From: Scylla paramamosain
Lineage: Eukaryota; Arthropoda; Malacostraca; Decapoda; Portunidae
Assembly: GCF_035594125.1 (NCBI RefSeq)
Contig: NC_087178.1
Span: 12,484,751 to 12,548,750 of the forward strand
Direction of reading: 5' to 3'
Length of the DNA: 64,000 nt
The notes under the pieces are model-generated. The model searched no databases. It was given only the letters and a program-made list of their open reading frames with translations, and was not told the DNA's origin. The translations under genes were made by a program, and so were the position numbers. Below, one piece after another: positions 1-11,989 of the stretch (positions within the stretch are counted from its first letter, which is position 1; each line of letters begins with the position of its first letter).

Positions 1-740
1 GGATGACCAAGACTCAGTAAGGAAAGCCAGAAGATCATCAGTAGAGCGGCCTTGACGGAACCCATACTGGTGATCAGATAGAAGGTTGTGAAGTGATAGA
101 TGTTTAAGAATCTTCCTGTTGAGAATAGATTCAAAAACTTTAGATAGGCAGGAAATTAAAGCAATAGGACGGTAGTTTGAGGGATTAGAACAGTCACCCT
201 TCTTAGGAACAGGCTGATTGTAGGCAAACTTCCAGCAAGAAGGAAAGGTAGATGTTGACAGACAGAGCTGAAAGAGTTTGACTAGGCAAGGTGCAAGCAC
301 TGAGGCACAGTTTCGGAGAACAAGAGGGACCCCATTAGGTCCATAAGCCTTCCGAGGGTTTAGGCCAGCGAGGGCATGGAAAACATCATTGCGAAGAATT
401 TTAATAGGTAGGATGAAGTAGTCAGAGGGTGGAGGAGAGGGAGGAACAAGCCCAGAATCGTCCAAGGCAGAGTTTTTAGCAAAGGTTTGGGCGAAGAGTT
501 AGAAACAGCTTTAGAAATAGATATGATAGCAGTGGTGCCATCTGGCTGAAATAAAGGAGGGAAAGATGAAGAAGCAAAGTTATAGGAGATATTTTTTGGC
601 TAGATGCCAGAAGTCACGAGGAGAGTTAGATCTTGAGAGGTTTTGACACTTTCTGTTAATGAAGGAGTTTTTGGCTAGTTGGAGAACAGACTTGGCAAGG
701 TTCCGGGCAGAAATATAAAGTGGGCCACCTCTCTATCATG
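1..740 (-). mobile_element. LINE-M copy 1, reverse-transcriptase part (truncated by window edge)
   Basis: Read on the minus strand this continues the LINE whose endonuclease lies at 2135-3420. Near the window edge it reads HQYGFRQGRSTDDLLAFL, the typical RT stretch after the N-terminal motif of Jockey/CR1-superfamily LINEs. Upstream pieces such as GKLWN-type and NPRK.YG.PNG stretches appear only in shifting frames, so the ORF is frameshifted several times. At its right end the protein-level text DREVAH continues directly from RAIH on the far side of the CR1 insertion, showing that both parts were one element. The catalytic YxDD motif would lie beyond position 1. Clade assignment (Jockey-like) is inferred from motif style. 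Confidence 0.75.
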
Positions 741-2134
741 TTCCTCGCTATTATTGACTCTAACATTTTACTTACAACTGAAGTATAGACCTGTCTGCTT
801 AACTTCAGACAGGTCAATGTTAGAGTCAATAATAGCGAGGAACATTAGGGAACATTTAGACAAACATAACTTGATAAATCAGTCACAGCATGGCTTCACG
901 AAGGGGAAATCTTGCCTGACAAATTTGTTAAGTTTTTACAGCAAGGTGTACGAGGCAGTAGATAATGGTGATAGTTATGATATCTTATATCTGGACTTTA
1001 GTAAAGCATTTGACAAGGTACCCCATCAAAGGGCACATGGGATAGATGGGAAGGTGTTAGGCTGGATAGGGTCATGGCTTAGTGACAGGCGACAGAGAGT
1101 GATAATAAACGGCTCGAAATCCGAGTGGAGTCATGTAATTAGTGGGGTGCCACAGGGATCAGTATTAGGGCCATTGTTATTTCTAATATATATCAATGAC
1201 TTGGATAGTGGAATTAGTAGTGATGTTAGTAAATTTGCGGATGACACAAAGATAGGTAGAGTAATTAGGTCAGAATCGGATGCCATCGCCTTGCAGGCAG
1301 ATTTAGATAGAATGAATGAATGGACGGATAGATGGCAAATGCAATTTAATATCAATAAATGCAAAGTGCTTAGCGTAGGTAGAGGAAACCCACACAATAG
1401 GTACACATTAAACAATCAAACTCTGGTAGGTACAGGGTACGAGAAAGATTTAGGAGTTATAGTTAGCTCTGAACTCCGTCTAGGGAAACAATGCATAGAA
1501 GCCAGAAACAGGGCAAATAGGGTACTAGGATTCATTTTGAGGAGTGTTAAAAGTAGAAGGCCGGAAGTAGTATTAAAGTTATACTTGGCGCTGGTCAGAC
1601 CTCATCTAGACCACGCTGTGAAGTTCTGGTCCCCACATTACAGGAAAGATATAGGTCTATTAGAATCAGTACAGAAGAGAATGACTAAAAGGATACAAGG
1701 GATGAGGAGTATTTCTTACGAGGCGAGGTTGAAGCTGTTAAATTTACATTCTTTAGAGAGACGTAGGTTAAGAGGGGACCTGATAGAAGTCTTTAAGTGG
1801 TATAAGGGTTAAAACAAGACGGATGTAGGCAAAATTCTTAGGATCAGCAACCAGGGTAGAACAAGAAATAACGGGTTCAAGCTTGAAAAATTTAGGTTTA
1901 GGAAGGAGATAGGAAAAAATTGGTTCTCAAATAGAGTGATAGATGAGTGGAACGGACTCAGTAATCATGTTGTTAGTGCTAGGACACTAGAGAGCTTTAA
2001 GAGAAGATTAGACAAGTTTATGGATGGGGATAATAGATGGAAATAGGTAGGTATATTTCATACAGGGACTGCCACGTGTAAGCCTGGTCGCTTCTTGCAG
2101 CTTCCCTTATTTCTTATGTTCTTATGTTCTTATG
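741..2134 (+). mobile_element. CR1-like LINE copy a, RT ORF, 5' fold-back, nested in LINE-M
   Basis: A long ORF (679-1812, coding sense from about 815) contains RT motifs in order: SQHGFTKGKSC, LDFSKAFDKVPHQR, GVPQGSVLGPLLFL and FADDTKIG, then the C-terminal block [24 protein letters not shown] small deletion after PHQR removes about six residues present in sister copies. A stop at 1810-1812 (KWYKG then stop) ends the frame before the usual C-terminus. The 3' end carries two to three copies of the octamer TTCTTATG, comparable to the short tandem 3' repeats known from CR1. The first ~45 bp are an inverted copy of its own 5' coding part. No clear target duplication beyond about 3 bp. Likely inactive. 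Confidence 0.85.
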
Positions 2135-3420
2135 TATAGCACGAGAACAAGCTGTGTTAAACCAAGGTTTGAAAGGTTTAGGTCGAGAAAAAGAGTAAGG
2201 AATGTACGCCTCCATGCCAGACACTATCACCTCTGTTATGCGTTCAGCACACAAAGATGAGTCTCTGACACGGACGCAGTAGTCATTCCAAGGAAAATCA
2301 ACAAAATACCTCTTCAGGTCCCCCCAACTAGCAGAGGCAAAACGCCAGAGGCACCTTCGCTTAGCGGGGTCCTGAGGAGGGCCTGGAGTAATAGAACAAG
2401 ATACAGATGCGAGATTGTGATCGGGGGAGCCCATCGGAGAAGAAAGGGTGACAGCATAAGCAGAAGGATTAGGGGTCAGGAAAAGGTCAAGAATGTTGGG
2501 CGTATCTCCAAGACGGTCAGGAATACGAGTAGGGTGTTGCACCAATTGCTCTAGGTCGTGGAGGATAGCAAAGTTGAAGACTAGATCACCAGGATGGTCA
2601 GTGAAGGGAGAGGAAAGCCAAAGTTGGTGGTGAACATTGAAGTCTCCAAGAATGGAGATCTCTGCAAAAGGGAAGAGGGTCAGAATGTGCTCCACTTTGG
2701 AAGTTAAGTAGTCAAAGAATTTCTTATAGTTGGAGGAGTTAGGTGAGAGGTATAAAGCACAGATAAATTTAGTTTTGAGAGTGACTCTGTAGTCGTAGCT
2801 AGATGGTGGAAAACTCGGAAGATTCAAGGCACGAGAGCAGGTTACGTCATTGGGCACATAAACGCAACATCCAGCTTTGGATCGAAAATGAGGATAGAGA
2901 AAGTAGGAAGGAACAGAAAAGGGGCTACTGTCAGTTCCCTCAGACACCTGAGTTTCAGTGAGGAAAAGAAGATGAGGTTTAGAAGAGGAGAGGTGGTGTT
3001 CTGCAGATTGAAAATTAGATCTTAGACCGCGAATGTTGCAGAAGTTAATGAAGAAAAAGTTGAGGGGGGTGTCAAGACACTTAGGGTCGTCGACAGAAAG
3101 GCAGTTCGACCTGGGGACATTTATGGTCCCCTCCCCAGATGGGGACTCCGAGACTGGTGTAGGAGTCGCCATGATAATTTTGAAATTTTTGAGTGAAGGG
3201 TGTGTGTGTTATTAGGTGCTTGTAGTTTTGTGTGGAGGAAGAGAGTTGTCTTTAGAAGGCAGGCTGTGACTGTCCCGTTGTGTTGTGAGACACAAAAGGA
3301 AACGTTCAGTGAGGTCACATCTGGGTTTAATGATAAGTTCATAGCACCCCCTGAACAGTGCTTTAGACCTCACTGGGAGTAATTATCGTTTCGGCAGGTG
3401 TCTACTGCCTCCTCCTGTGA
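2135..3420 (-). mobile_element. LINE-M copy 1, 5' end with endonuclease ORF
   Basis: Minus strand. The ATG is at 3172 and the frame stays open to the CR1 insertion at 2135 (about 345 residues). Visible APE-type endonuclease features: [11 protein letters not shown] near the start, [10 protein letters not shown] (catalytic E region), LGDFNVHH (GDFN) and GSPDHNL (SDH-like) near residue 250. The N-terminal ~40 residues are S/P-rich without homology I recognise. About 250 bp of 5' leader precede the ATG, and the same leader occurs at 40060-40308, so this copy appears complete at its 5' end. It sits in what would be the SARDH intron after the third N-terminal exon. The ORF continues into the damaged RT part at 1-740. 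Confidence 0.85.
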
Positions 3421-3539
<119 letters not shown>

Positions 3540-3665
3540 CAAAAAGTTATAAATAATTTAACTCTTCAGTTATCCATGTGAAAGATGTACAGTACATCAG
3601 AATGCAGAAACTGACCAAAAAACATAAGGGGTACTAATGATCCCCAACTCTAAGGCTTCTTTTAC

Positions 3666-3829
3666 CCTCGTTGAAGAAATATAAACTGAACCGTTTTCTA
3701 TCAATCCGGGACTGACGCCCGTTTCCTCCTCCAGGCGACGAAGCATATTGAGTGTTGTATTCCGAAGAGAGTAGTCCGTCTCGCTTCTTCCCATGGTGGA
3801 CATTAATCCCGCGGTGTGCCATGTTGTTC
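3666..3829 (-). CDS. SARDH: SARDH head, exon with covalent-FAD histidine motif
   Basis: Acceptor ACCTCCACAG, donor most likely AGG/GTAAAA after 3666. Starts with the two bases completing Gly, then TTWHTAGLM and [18 protein letters not shown]. Past the donor the frame stays open for some codons but no longer resembles SARDH, which fixes the exon end. 164 nt. Confidence 0.85.
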
Positions 3830-5245
3830 CTGTGGAGGTGAGGTATATTTAAGGCAAGTGCATGCGCACTTCTCTCTCGTCTCTTGTTCTCCTAGCTCAT
3901 CCATCTCCCATATCAGGGTGCTTCTTCCGCTCTACACAGCTTTTCTTTTTTTTTGTCATTCTACAATAATACAGCTTTTGTTCTGTCAAAATTAAGATGG
4001 AGCTTAAAGAGAAGATTAGACAGATTTATAGATGAGGATGATATGTGAAAATAGCTAGGTATATTTCATACAGAGACTGCCACATGTAAATCTGATGGCT
4101 TCTTGCAGCTTCCCTTATTTTTTTATGTTCTTATGCTCTTATGCTTATTTAAAATGATTTTTAGATAACCATATGCACAAATTGAAAGCAGTAACAATAA
4201 TATCTTGAAGCAGCAAACGAAGTCACAAGGATTCTTTCCACTGTTTTTAGTAATTTACTATATATTATATATGCAGTAATTCTCCACGACTGCCGTGCTG
4301 CACTAAATGACAGTGACGACGAAAACGCAATGATATAAATGTTGTAAGTAAAGATACGCTAAGGACTTACTAACATTAATTTGGCGTGTCACTCACCTGC
4401 CGTCAACTCGTGAGCCTCCAGCAGGATGGTGTTGGTGACGCCTAGTTTGGCCAGATGGTACAGGGAACTGCAGCCCAGCACTCCTCCCCCCACCACCACC
4501 ACATCAACCTCGCCTGGCAGGCCCCCGACATCCTGATTCGCACCTCCTTGATTTTTTTTAGCCTAAAGGCAGACCCAGGCTCCTTTATCATCTACGTCTT
4601 GTACGAAACGAAACAAAAAACTATCATCCATATACTAAATCTAAATGAGAGAAAAGATTCCAAGAAGACACAATGTGAAGTGTGCCATGAAAGTAATGAG
4701 AAGTTGTGCGGTGGTGCCAAGCGTAAAGAAAACTCTGAAATGACAGTAGCTGTATGCAGAACATAACTGAATACTTCATTTTTAACAATGCAAAAACTGA
4801 AAAAGCAAAATACATTATTATTTTTGGCAGGAAAGAGAAAGGAAGGAAATAAAACAAAAGAAGGAAATGCTGAGGCAATAGGAAGCAAAAGAGCTAAAGA
4901 TCACGTTGAAAAGTAATGTTCCACAGGCAAGACTCTCGCAACACAACGCTACTGATGACTTTTTTTTTTTACGTTGACTTAAGTCCTATAAGCTTTCTAG
5001 ACTTTAGTAATATATTATTCTGGCGATGCCTCATGTCTTCACTTCATCTGATTATTATAATAACATTAGATTTACCAGAAAGTGAATAACTCATGAGGGA
5101 CGCACCTGACCCATAAAGGTGGTGAAGGTAGGATGAGATGCCGGCAGAAAACTGGTGGTCCTCGCCGGCAGATGCAGCAGGAGACTGCCGTGCAGCATAG
5201 CGCGCCTCCACATGGTACCACGGCTCACAGAGCAGATCCTTCCAG
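3666..5245 (-). CDS. SARDH: Sarcosine dehydrogenase, mitochondrial, N-terminal part (3 exons)
   Basis: Minus-strand join of 5213-5106 (coding), 4562-4397 and 3829-3666. Splice phases agree (0, then 1) with GT-AG borders throughout. Product so far about 146 residues. Residues 1-36 ([14 protein letters not shown]...) look like a mitochondrial presequence: Arg-rich, hydrophobic, no acids. Residues 56-66 read [11 protein letters not shown], the FAD ADP-binding beta-alpha-beta loop, followed by [11 protein letters not shown] and an acidic strand end ILLEA. Residues 92-99 read GTTWHTAG, the motif whose His carries covalent FAD in the SARDH/DMGDH family. Then [20 protein letters not shown], matching vertebrate SARDH closely. 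The enzyme oxidises sarcosine to glycine in the matrix, passing electrons to ETF and the C1 unit to tetrahydrofolate. No later exon follows to the left within the window. Could be a second SARDH copy or the displaced head of the gene at 40972-49053. Confidence 0.88.
3999..4144 (+). mobile_element. CR1-like 3' end fragment
   Basis: Matches the last ~145 bp of the CR1 copies: GAGCTTAAAGAGAAGATTAG, the 3' UTR block with CATACAGAGACTGCCAC, then a tail of TTCTTATG-like octamers. Lies in the SARDH head intron between 3830 and 4396, antisense to the gene. Confidence 0.85.
4397..4562 (-). CDS. SARDH: SARDH head, FAD-binding exon
   Basis: Acceptor GTCTGCCTTTAG, donor GCAG/GTGAGT. 166 nt, frame open, begins [14 protein letters not shown] and carries [10 protein letters not shown]. 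Ends one base into a Gly codon completed by the next exon. Confidence 0.88.
5106..5245 (-). CDS. SARDH: SARDH head, exon with start codon
   Basis: Acceptor is a strong T-rich tract ending in TTTTTTAG before 5245; ATG at 5213-5211; donor CAG/GTGCGT after 5106. Coding part 36 codons, phase 0. There is no in-frame stop between the acceptor and the ATG, so an earlier coding exon cannot be excluded, but the sequence after the ATG already resembles a targeting peptide. Confidence 0.75.
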
Positions 5246-5485
5246 CTAAAAAATAAAAAAAAGAAAAAAGAAATAAATAAAATAATTATGAAAAATAAAA
5301 GAAGAGATAAATATACGAGTAGGTACTGTATACATAAATTTCAACACGTTAATGAAAACAAGAGTGATAAGCATGAACTTTTCCATAACTGTATTCTAAT
5401 CTATTATATGATTGCATAGTTTAAAAGGAAACTTATTCCTTCAATTCCTCTTCACGATTTATATTATGTACGTATGTGTATGAGT

Positions 5486-5713
<228 letters not shown>

Positions 5714-5714
5714 T

Positions 5715-6138
5715 GTTCCATGTGTGCCCACATAGCCAGCCAGTCTGATCTATTTTTAACCTTTCTCCTTCCTCTCTCCTTTTCAAGGGAATATCACACC
5801 TCCCCTACATTCCTACCAGTCCTTAGGGAAAACAACTGCATTCGCTTCTAGTCTTCCTTCCTGGTCATTGGTCAATTCACCCCATTTCCAAGCATCTCAT
5901 TGATCATTCTTCATCCCAGAAGTTGTATTTCTAATCCGTTTCTCCCACATAAATAGAGCACGTACGCGTAGCTAGGCATTCAGTCTGTTGAGAGAGTCAG
6001 TCTTGAGAGAGTCTTCCGAGAGTGTTCGGGTCACATCAATCTGCTCAGTTCATCATCAATTCACGACCAGTCCAGTTCGTATCAGCTCAGAGAGAGAATA
6101 CATCAATATCGTCACGTCTGTAATTAAATCGCTGTCCT
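5715..6138 (+). mobile_element. Diverged LTR fragment related to the LTRs at 16041 and 21824
   Basis: Shares an ordered series of blocks with the larger LTR pair: CATAGCCAGCCAG, TTCAAGGGAAT.TCACACC, CCAGTCCTTAGGGA.AACA, CTTCCTTCCTGGTCATT, a TATA-like CATAAATAGAGCACG and a downstream stretch of CAGTC/GAGAGAGTC repeats. Truncated on the right where LINE-M sequence begins. No internal retroviral-type genes are attached. Confidence 0.55.
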
Positions 6139-6495
6139 AAACCCTACGAAGGCTTATGGACCTGATGGTGTCCCTCCTATTGTTCTCCGAAACTGCGCCT
6201 CCATGATTGCACTTTGCCTAGTCAAACTCTTTCAGCTCTGTCTGTCCACCTCTCTAACGCAAGAGTTAACCAGTATTCTCAATCATTCATCCCCTTTCTC
6301 TGGTAAACTCTGGAACTCCCTGCCTGCTTCCGTATTTCCAGCATTCTATGACTTGAATTACTTCAAGAGGGAGGTTTCAAGACACTTATTCATCAATTTT
6401 TGACCACTGCTTTGACCCTCTTATGGGACTGGCATTTCAGTGGGTATTTTTTTTTTATTGGATTTTTGTTGCCCTTGGCCAGTGTCCTTCCTACA
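6139..6495 (+). mobile_element. LINE-M fragment with large internal deletion
   Basis: The left part encodes the pre-RT stretch KAYGPDGVP, CLVKLFQLCLSTS. It then jumps directly to the ORF2 C-terminus (GKLWNSLPASVFP, FKREVSRHLFINF, stop) and a 3' UTR ending in an A-rich run. The whole RT core is missing between the two parts, at about 6255. Confidence 0.65.
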
Positions 6496-6614
6496 TAAAG
6501 AAAAAAAAATCATCTCAACAGACTCGGCAAGTATTTCATCAATCTAAAACAGTCTGGTCAAGATCAGCATCATCTAGAGACAGTTGTGGCAAGGGAAACC
6601 AAGACTCTTTCTCC

Positions 6615-6723
<109 letters not shown>

Positions 6724-6894
6724 ATATTAGTGCCGTCTCAATATATCTGCGTCTAAGCTCTACGTAGTGACTGGGAAAGTGCGCCACACACTCTCCCACT
6801 CGGTTACCAGGCGGTGTGTATAAGAGATGGGATGGGACGGTGACATACATACATACTCGTACATACATCCACCCACATAATTGCGCGTCGCACT

Positions 6895-7158
6895 GTCTGC
6901 TCCTCGCGCTGTCTTACACGAACAAAACACTTTACTTCTGAAAATTCTAATGATCAAACTAGGGAGACTAGATGAATACTGCTTACTTTGTCAAGAGCAA
7001 CTCTTCTACTTAATACTGGATGAGACTGAGATTGAATGGACAAAGGGAAGTAAGGAAATTTACGTGGAAAGTAAGAGTGACTGCGCGAATAAATATTATA
7101 CCATAAGCATAGGAGCTTCAGGCTGGGAATCCAGGACGCGTCCAAGCCTTGCCCCCAG

Positions 7159-7250
<92 letters not shown>

Positions 7251-7330
7251 CTTTTCTCATTCGCTCTTATTCCTTCGTTTTACATCGCGTTATCTCGCTC
7301 CACACAACACGCTTCCTCGTAAACAAAAAT
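6895..7330 (+). repeat. Unknown interspersed repeat (family X), copy 1, with internal (TC)n
   Basis: Aligns over about 420 bp with the reverse complement of 49940-50330, including ACACTTTACTTC, AATTCTAATGAT, GAGCAACTCTTCTACT and GAAATTTACGTGG. A (TC)n array at 7161-7243 sits at the same internal position in both copies. No coding potential is conserved between copies. Identity unknown: possibly a SINE-like or non-autonomous element. Confidence 0.7.
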
Positions 7331-8329
7331 TTTCGGAAGATAAACACAAGCTTACAAAAATTTCAGGAACAACAAATTCAAAATCAACACATAACTAATC
7401 GGGCGTATACTCATCATAGAATATCAAAGACTACTATAGTATACACATAATTGATTACTATAGCAACTGAAAACAACAGGGCTCCCACTTCATCCTCCAA
7501 ACTTAGACTGCCGCTTTTTCTCTCTCTTCCTCCTACTCCTCCTGCCAGATCCTTCTCTGGTTCTACGCCAGGACCTGTGGTTTCCTCTGCTACACTGGCG
7601 TGCAAGCTTTCTTCTGCAAGGCATCATATTAAGATCTCTCTTCTAACAGCCATAGCTGCGCCAACTCTGCCTGTGACTCCGGTCACTCCTCCGTCTCCGT
7701 CGTCTCCTCGGTCTCTGCCTTCACTACTCTCCAACGCCAATTCTCACCTCTCCTCTTCTCTCTACTACACAACGTACTCCCTCTGTATCTTCTCTACACC
7801 ATACAAACTTCAGTCACCATGCAACAGTGACATCCCTGCCTCCTTGCAACACACAATGAGCCCACCAGGGACCGTAGTCTTCTGGTGCATCATCATCACG
7901 GCAGGGCCAGGCAAAATATCTCCCAGCCAAACAAAACTCTCCCTCAGGCCTTTACTGTGTCCACAATGTCACTCCCGCTTGCTCGCTCGTGGCTCCGTGG
8001 GATCTTGTGCAAGGGAGCTGAGCTAACACATGTGGTAAAGTCCAAATCCAGGGATAACAGCAAACACTGCGTAAAATTTCTCCCAGTATAATAACAAACA
8101 GCCAAGTAAAGAACAGACCTCAACGGTCCAGAGGAAAGCATCATCAGTGTAATGAAATGAAACTTTTTTTTTAAGAAAAACTTTCATATTTGTATGTAAT
8201 TGAAAATAACTATTCATATTCTAGACATAAGCTATACCTCATGGCTTATAACATTACTCAGAGTCAGAATGTGAGGTGTTACTGTATAGTTCTTTGGCTG
8301 TCAAGAAAGAATACATATCATTTGTCGGG
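7331..8329. other. No feature assigned
   Basis: Moderately C/T-rich on the plus strand around 7490-7830. An open frame at 7451-8026 is rich in Ser and Pro and shows no family motif, no codon pattern and no splice context. I see no supported gene. Confidence 0.5.
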
Positions 8330-10200
8330 TTAGTTTTTAAAGCATGATCCAGTAGACTTCATACATTCTGTTGCTAGCAGTGCTCCATTTACAGTTGCTG
8401 TCTTCAACCTATTTCTTATCTTAGTTCTGAAAAGGTTAATTTTACTAAAAACTCTGACATTCTGCATTCGAATGGGGTAGGCTAAGAACAGAGAGTGCAA
8501 ACTGTGACAGGCCTGTTAAGTTTGGTTTATCTTTTAATGATGCAGCCCAAAACTTATCACTGTCCTTTATATTCACGGCTGGGTTGTCACACTCCAGTGG
8601 CAATATTCGTCATTGATCATCCAGTCTTTGCAATAATGAGCTGTCTTCTGGAGATACAAGAAGGGGAAATGCACTTCCTAAAATTCAATGATAAAGCATT
8701 AGTTGGACTCAGACAATTCAGTTTTGAGATGACAATGTCGCTGAAATCATACCTCTTTTTAATTTCACAGCAAGCCACAGACATAAAGTTGTGGCAACGT
8801 TGGAACAAATCCTGCAACTCAGATTTTCTTGCTGTTACACGGGAATCTTGCAGTTCCTGTAACACTTTTAGACCTAGATACATTTCTGTGCGTCTGAGAT
8901 GCTTATCGTTTCTATTTTGGATCTATCAAACAAAGTTCTGTTTTCATTACATATTCTCTCTCCATGAATGAAAGGAGAATATCTTTAAAAAGAACACTTA
9001 CTTTTTCATGGAGCACTGTTACCACTGGCTTATCTGACTGAAAGTCAGATAAGTAGTAGTACAACTTAATGAAAGGGTCATGTGGAGAATTGAAAATTAG
9101 CTCAGCAGCAACTAGCTTCCCAGATAACCACATGTCTGAGAAAAACAACCGAAGAGCTTCCCATTGTTCCAAGAGCCTCTGAACAACAGCAGCCATTGAC
9201 AATCACCTCGTCTGTGATGGATGTAGCATCTTGTGGGGCTTCAAGTGAATAAAAGACTGAAATTGTACAAACTCACTCTGGTGCTTGCTATTACACTTAA
9301 AGAGATTGTACACCTCTCTTGCTAAATCCTCACACCTTCTAGGTAAAGTCTTACAAGCCTCACTGGCACAGAGGTGAGCAGAATGGCAAACACATTTGAG
9401 TACAAAAAGACCAGGCATTCATTACGGAAGCGACTTGCAACTGAATTGTGAGCTCCCGTCATTACACTACACCCATCAGCCCCAAAACCTATCATTTGTG
9501 TAACTGGGATTTCATGTTTCTCAAATGTTTTCATCATTTCCTCATGGAGATTGCTAGCACTGGCTCTTTTTCCAACATTTTCAGGGTTGGCTGTATTGTA
9601 AATTTCACACAGCTCCCAGAATTTACTTTCAACACTCTCAGTATCATGATCAAAGATTCTTATTAGAAAACAAGATGTTTTTTTATGGAACCAACGTCAG
9701 TAGACTCGTCCGTAAGTAAGCTTAATTTTGTTTCTCTTAGTTTGTGAGCAAGTTGTTCTTTGTAGGACTTTCTTATGACATTAGTTACAACTGCAGTTGC
9801 TTTAGTTCTTTTCATAGCAAATTCCAGTGCTATCTTGGAGTCATTGAAAATATCTCTCAAGATCTCTGACAAGTGATCCATTACCTTAAAAGGCACATTA
9901 TGTGTAGCTATAACACCTGCCAGCTTTATTTCTGCCCTAGCCAAAGGATCTTTTGTGTTTTTTTTTTTTTTTTCTTAAAGAAGGTTGATACTGGTACCTG
10001 CTTGTCCGTTGTATCCTTGAAATATGAAGTGTCTTTTGCCTTTTGCATGATTTTTTAGCAATGTTAGCTCTGTAGTCATGGTAACGTTACAAATTTTACT
10101 CAGGTGTTTCCTGTAGCCACGGCTTGAAAGCAGGGTCTATTTCCCATTCCTTCCTATATCGTTGCTGACGACAAGACTGAGAGTCTGAAGTAGATACCTC
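8330..10200 (-). pseudogene. hAT-family transposase, decayed
   Basis: Minus strand, 5' to 3' from about 10190 to 8340, pieces appear in the correct order for a hAT-like (ZBED/KIAA1586-type) transposase. N-terminal: RYRKEWEIDPAFKPWLQ, then LLKNHAKGKRHF (zinc-finger-like). Core: EIKLAGVIATHNVPF, KRTKATAVVTNVI, LSLLTDESTDVGS, PVTQMIGFGADGCSVM, GAHNSVASRF, LKCVCHSAHLCASEACK and LEQWEALRLFF. C-terminal: VRVFSKINLFRTKIRNRL, the hAT dimerisation region. Stops and frameshifts separate the blocks, so it is inactive. The acidic D of LLTDESTD and the CHSAHL block are conserved. Terminal inverted repeats were not identified. Confidence 0.8.
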
Positions 10201-10880
10201 AGCCTGTCTAGAAGGGCCAGCAGGTGCCTGCGTAGAGTACTAAACACATATGACATATTTCACTGCTTGAACTCACGATGCTACACATTTGCCTCTTTTA
10301 CATGAACACTAAGTTATCACTTACTTTAATAATCTTAAATAGCCACGATGATATTTAACATTTCTGTCTGATGTAACATAACATTGGGTGGTGGATATTA
10401 TAACATACTCATAAACTTGCCTCTTCTCATTAACTACACAGAAACAGAAGTAAGGCTATTCAGTTATTCTGTAACTAATTGCCTGTAAGATGCATAGGTT
10501 AAGAAAGCATCACAAATAGCTCATCTTTCTCTTTTTGGATCCTGAAGATGAGTCTATACTGAATGAAGGTTCTTCTGATCTACTTAGGCCTACCAGACCC
10601 GCGAGTCCGCGACGTGTGCTTCACAGGTTCTGAACGCGTGAATTTCTCGTCTCTCTAACAGTAATATGAAACCTCCCAGTCCCGCTGTTTATTTTTCCAG
10701 ACACTTTATGAAACTAAGGAACAGTTACTGTTTTTTTTTTTTTTCAACTCTCGCAATACTCTATACAACTATTTAGTAAACATCGAAAATTATCGTACAA
10801 ATCGTACGAAATACAGAAAATCATGGTACAAACTGTACGATAATGAGGAACACTATCGTACATCGTACAGAGGGATAAAT
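10201..10880. other. No gene; cluster of ATCGTAC palindromic motifs at 10788-10870
   Basis: Upstream side of the hAT remnant. Between 10788 and 10870 the motifs ATCGTAC, GTACGAT and GTACAA recur at short spacing and could form overlapping hairpins; this could be the terminal region of the transposon. Nothing else is recognisable. Confidence 0.35.
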
Positions 10881-11989
10881 AATTGTACATGTACATTAAT
10901 TAGCCAGCCAACGTGCCACTGGGCCAGCCTCACCGGTCCCAGCAACTGCTCCCGCGTACATACACTTATCACAGATACCTTGTCGCTTCGAGGAAGCCGA
11001 CATCCATCAACACATACATCTCGGGCCCAGCACCTGACAATCATCAACAACAACTTGGCCACAGGCAGCCCTCAACAACACTGAAGGTTCCCCATGAGCG
11101 GCAAGCAACAAAATATCGCAGGCAGTCTTACACAGCGCTGCCTCTCGACGCGGAGCCGTAACGCTTGCGTCAATAACAACGTCACAACTCGGGCTCGGGA
11201 AGTAACATTACAAACAATCCCCATACTAAGGGGAACAAAACTAGCCATAGCACAACAGAGAGGCCCCAGACAAGAGGTCATCAGGCTAACCTGACCCGCG
11301 CGATTACGCCCAACAAAATTGGGCACACCTGATAATTAAAACCGCGTCAAACGCTCCCAACTCAACCGGACTCCAAAACGGCATAGCACCGGGCACTCGT
11401 GCCTCCTTAAATGCGGATGGCACATCAAAATGGAGCTCCAAACTTCTATCCTCCTCTCTCCGCCGGCTATTCACAATATTGTTGCTCTCAACACACGCTA
11501 CCGACCCTCTGCTTTCTTGCCATCCACTCCTGCCCTGGCAAGCAGTGGGGCAACACATACTCGAGGGACAGAACCTTCCTTAACTACACTGACAGTTGTA
11601 GAAGCAGCTGCCAGCACGGGTGGCTCACCACGTAAGCAAACGCCCCGGCAAACTGGTCCCCATCAGGGGAGCCGTCTGCTCCCCGCCTCCGGTGCACCCC
11701 ACAGGGGAGGAAACTCCCGCCTCCCCAGCAGAGTCAGGAATCTTCCCGCCCTCAGCAGTGACCTGTGACACACCAGACTGGGCTGAGGCCCAGACTGAGT
11801 ACCGACGCCCACAGCCTCAAGACCAGGTGACAACTCAGCCTGAGCATCACCTCCGAGAGGCTCTGCAGTGAGGTAAGCCATCAAACAAACAACCCAAACT
11901 CATCACCCCAGCCTCACCCTTGGCAACACTCTCTACAAAGTTAGATGCTTTCTGTGGTGGTTCTGTGCTTCTGCAGTCAGCCCCTGCAC

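Noticed and set aside
1131..1415. Antisense frames over the CR1 RT region (also 32853-33701 right part, 46938-47318, 58284-58649, 61013-61348)
   Set aside because: The same antisense text recurs in every CR1 copy because the RT coding strand lies opposite; shadow frames.
4455..4766. 103-codon plus-strand frame
   Set aside because: Overlaps a SARDH exon antisense and its intron; no motif.
7451..8026. 191-codon open frame rich in Ser, Pro and Leu
   Set aside because: C/T-rich DNA gives few stops in this frame; no motif, and the compositional bias explains it.
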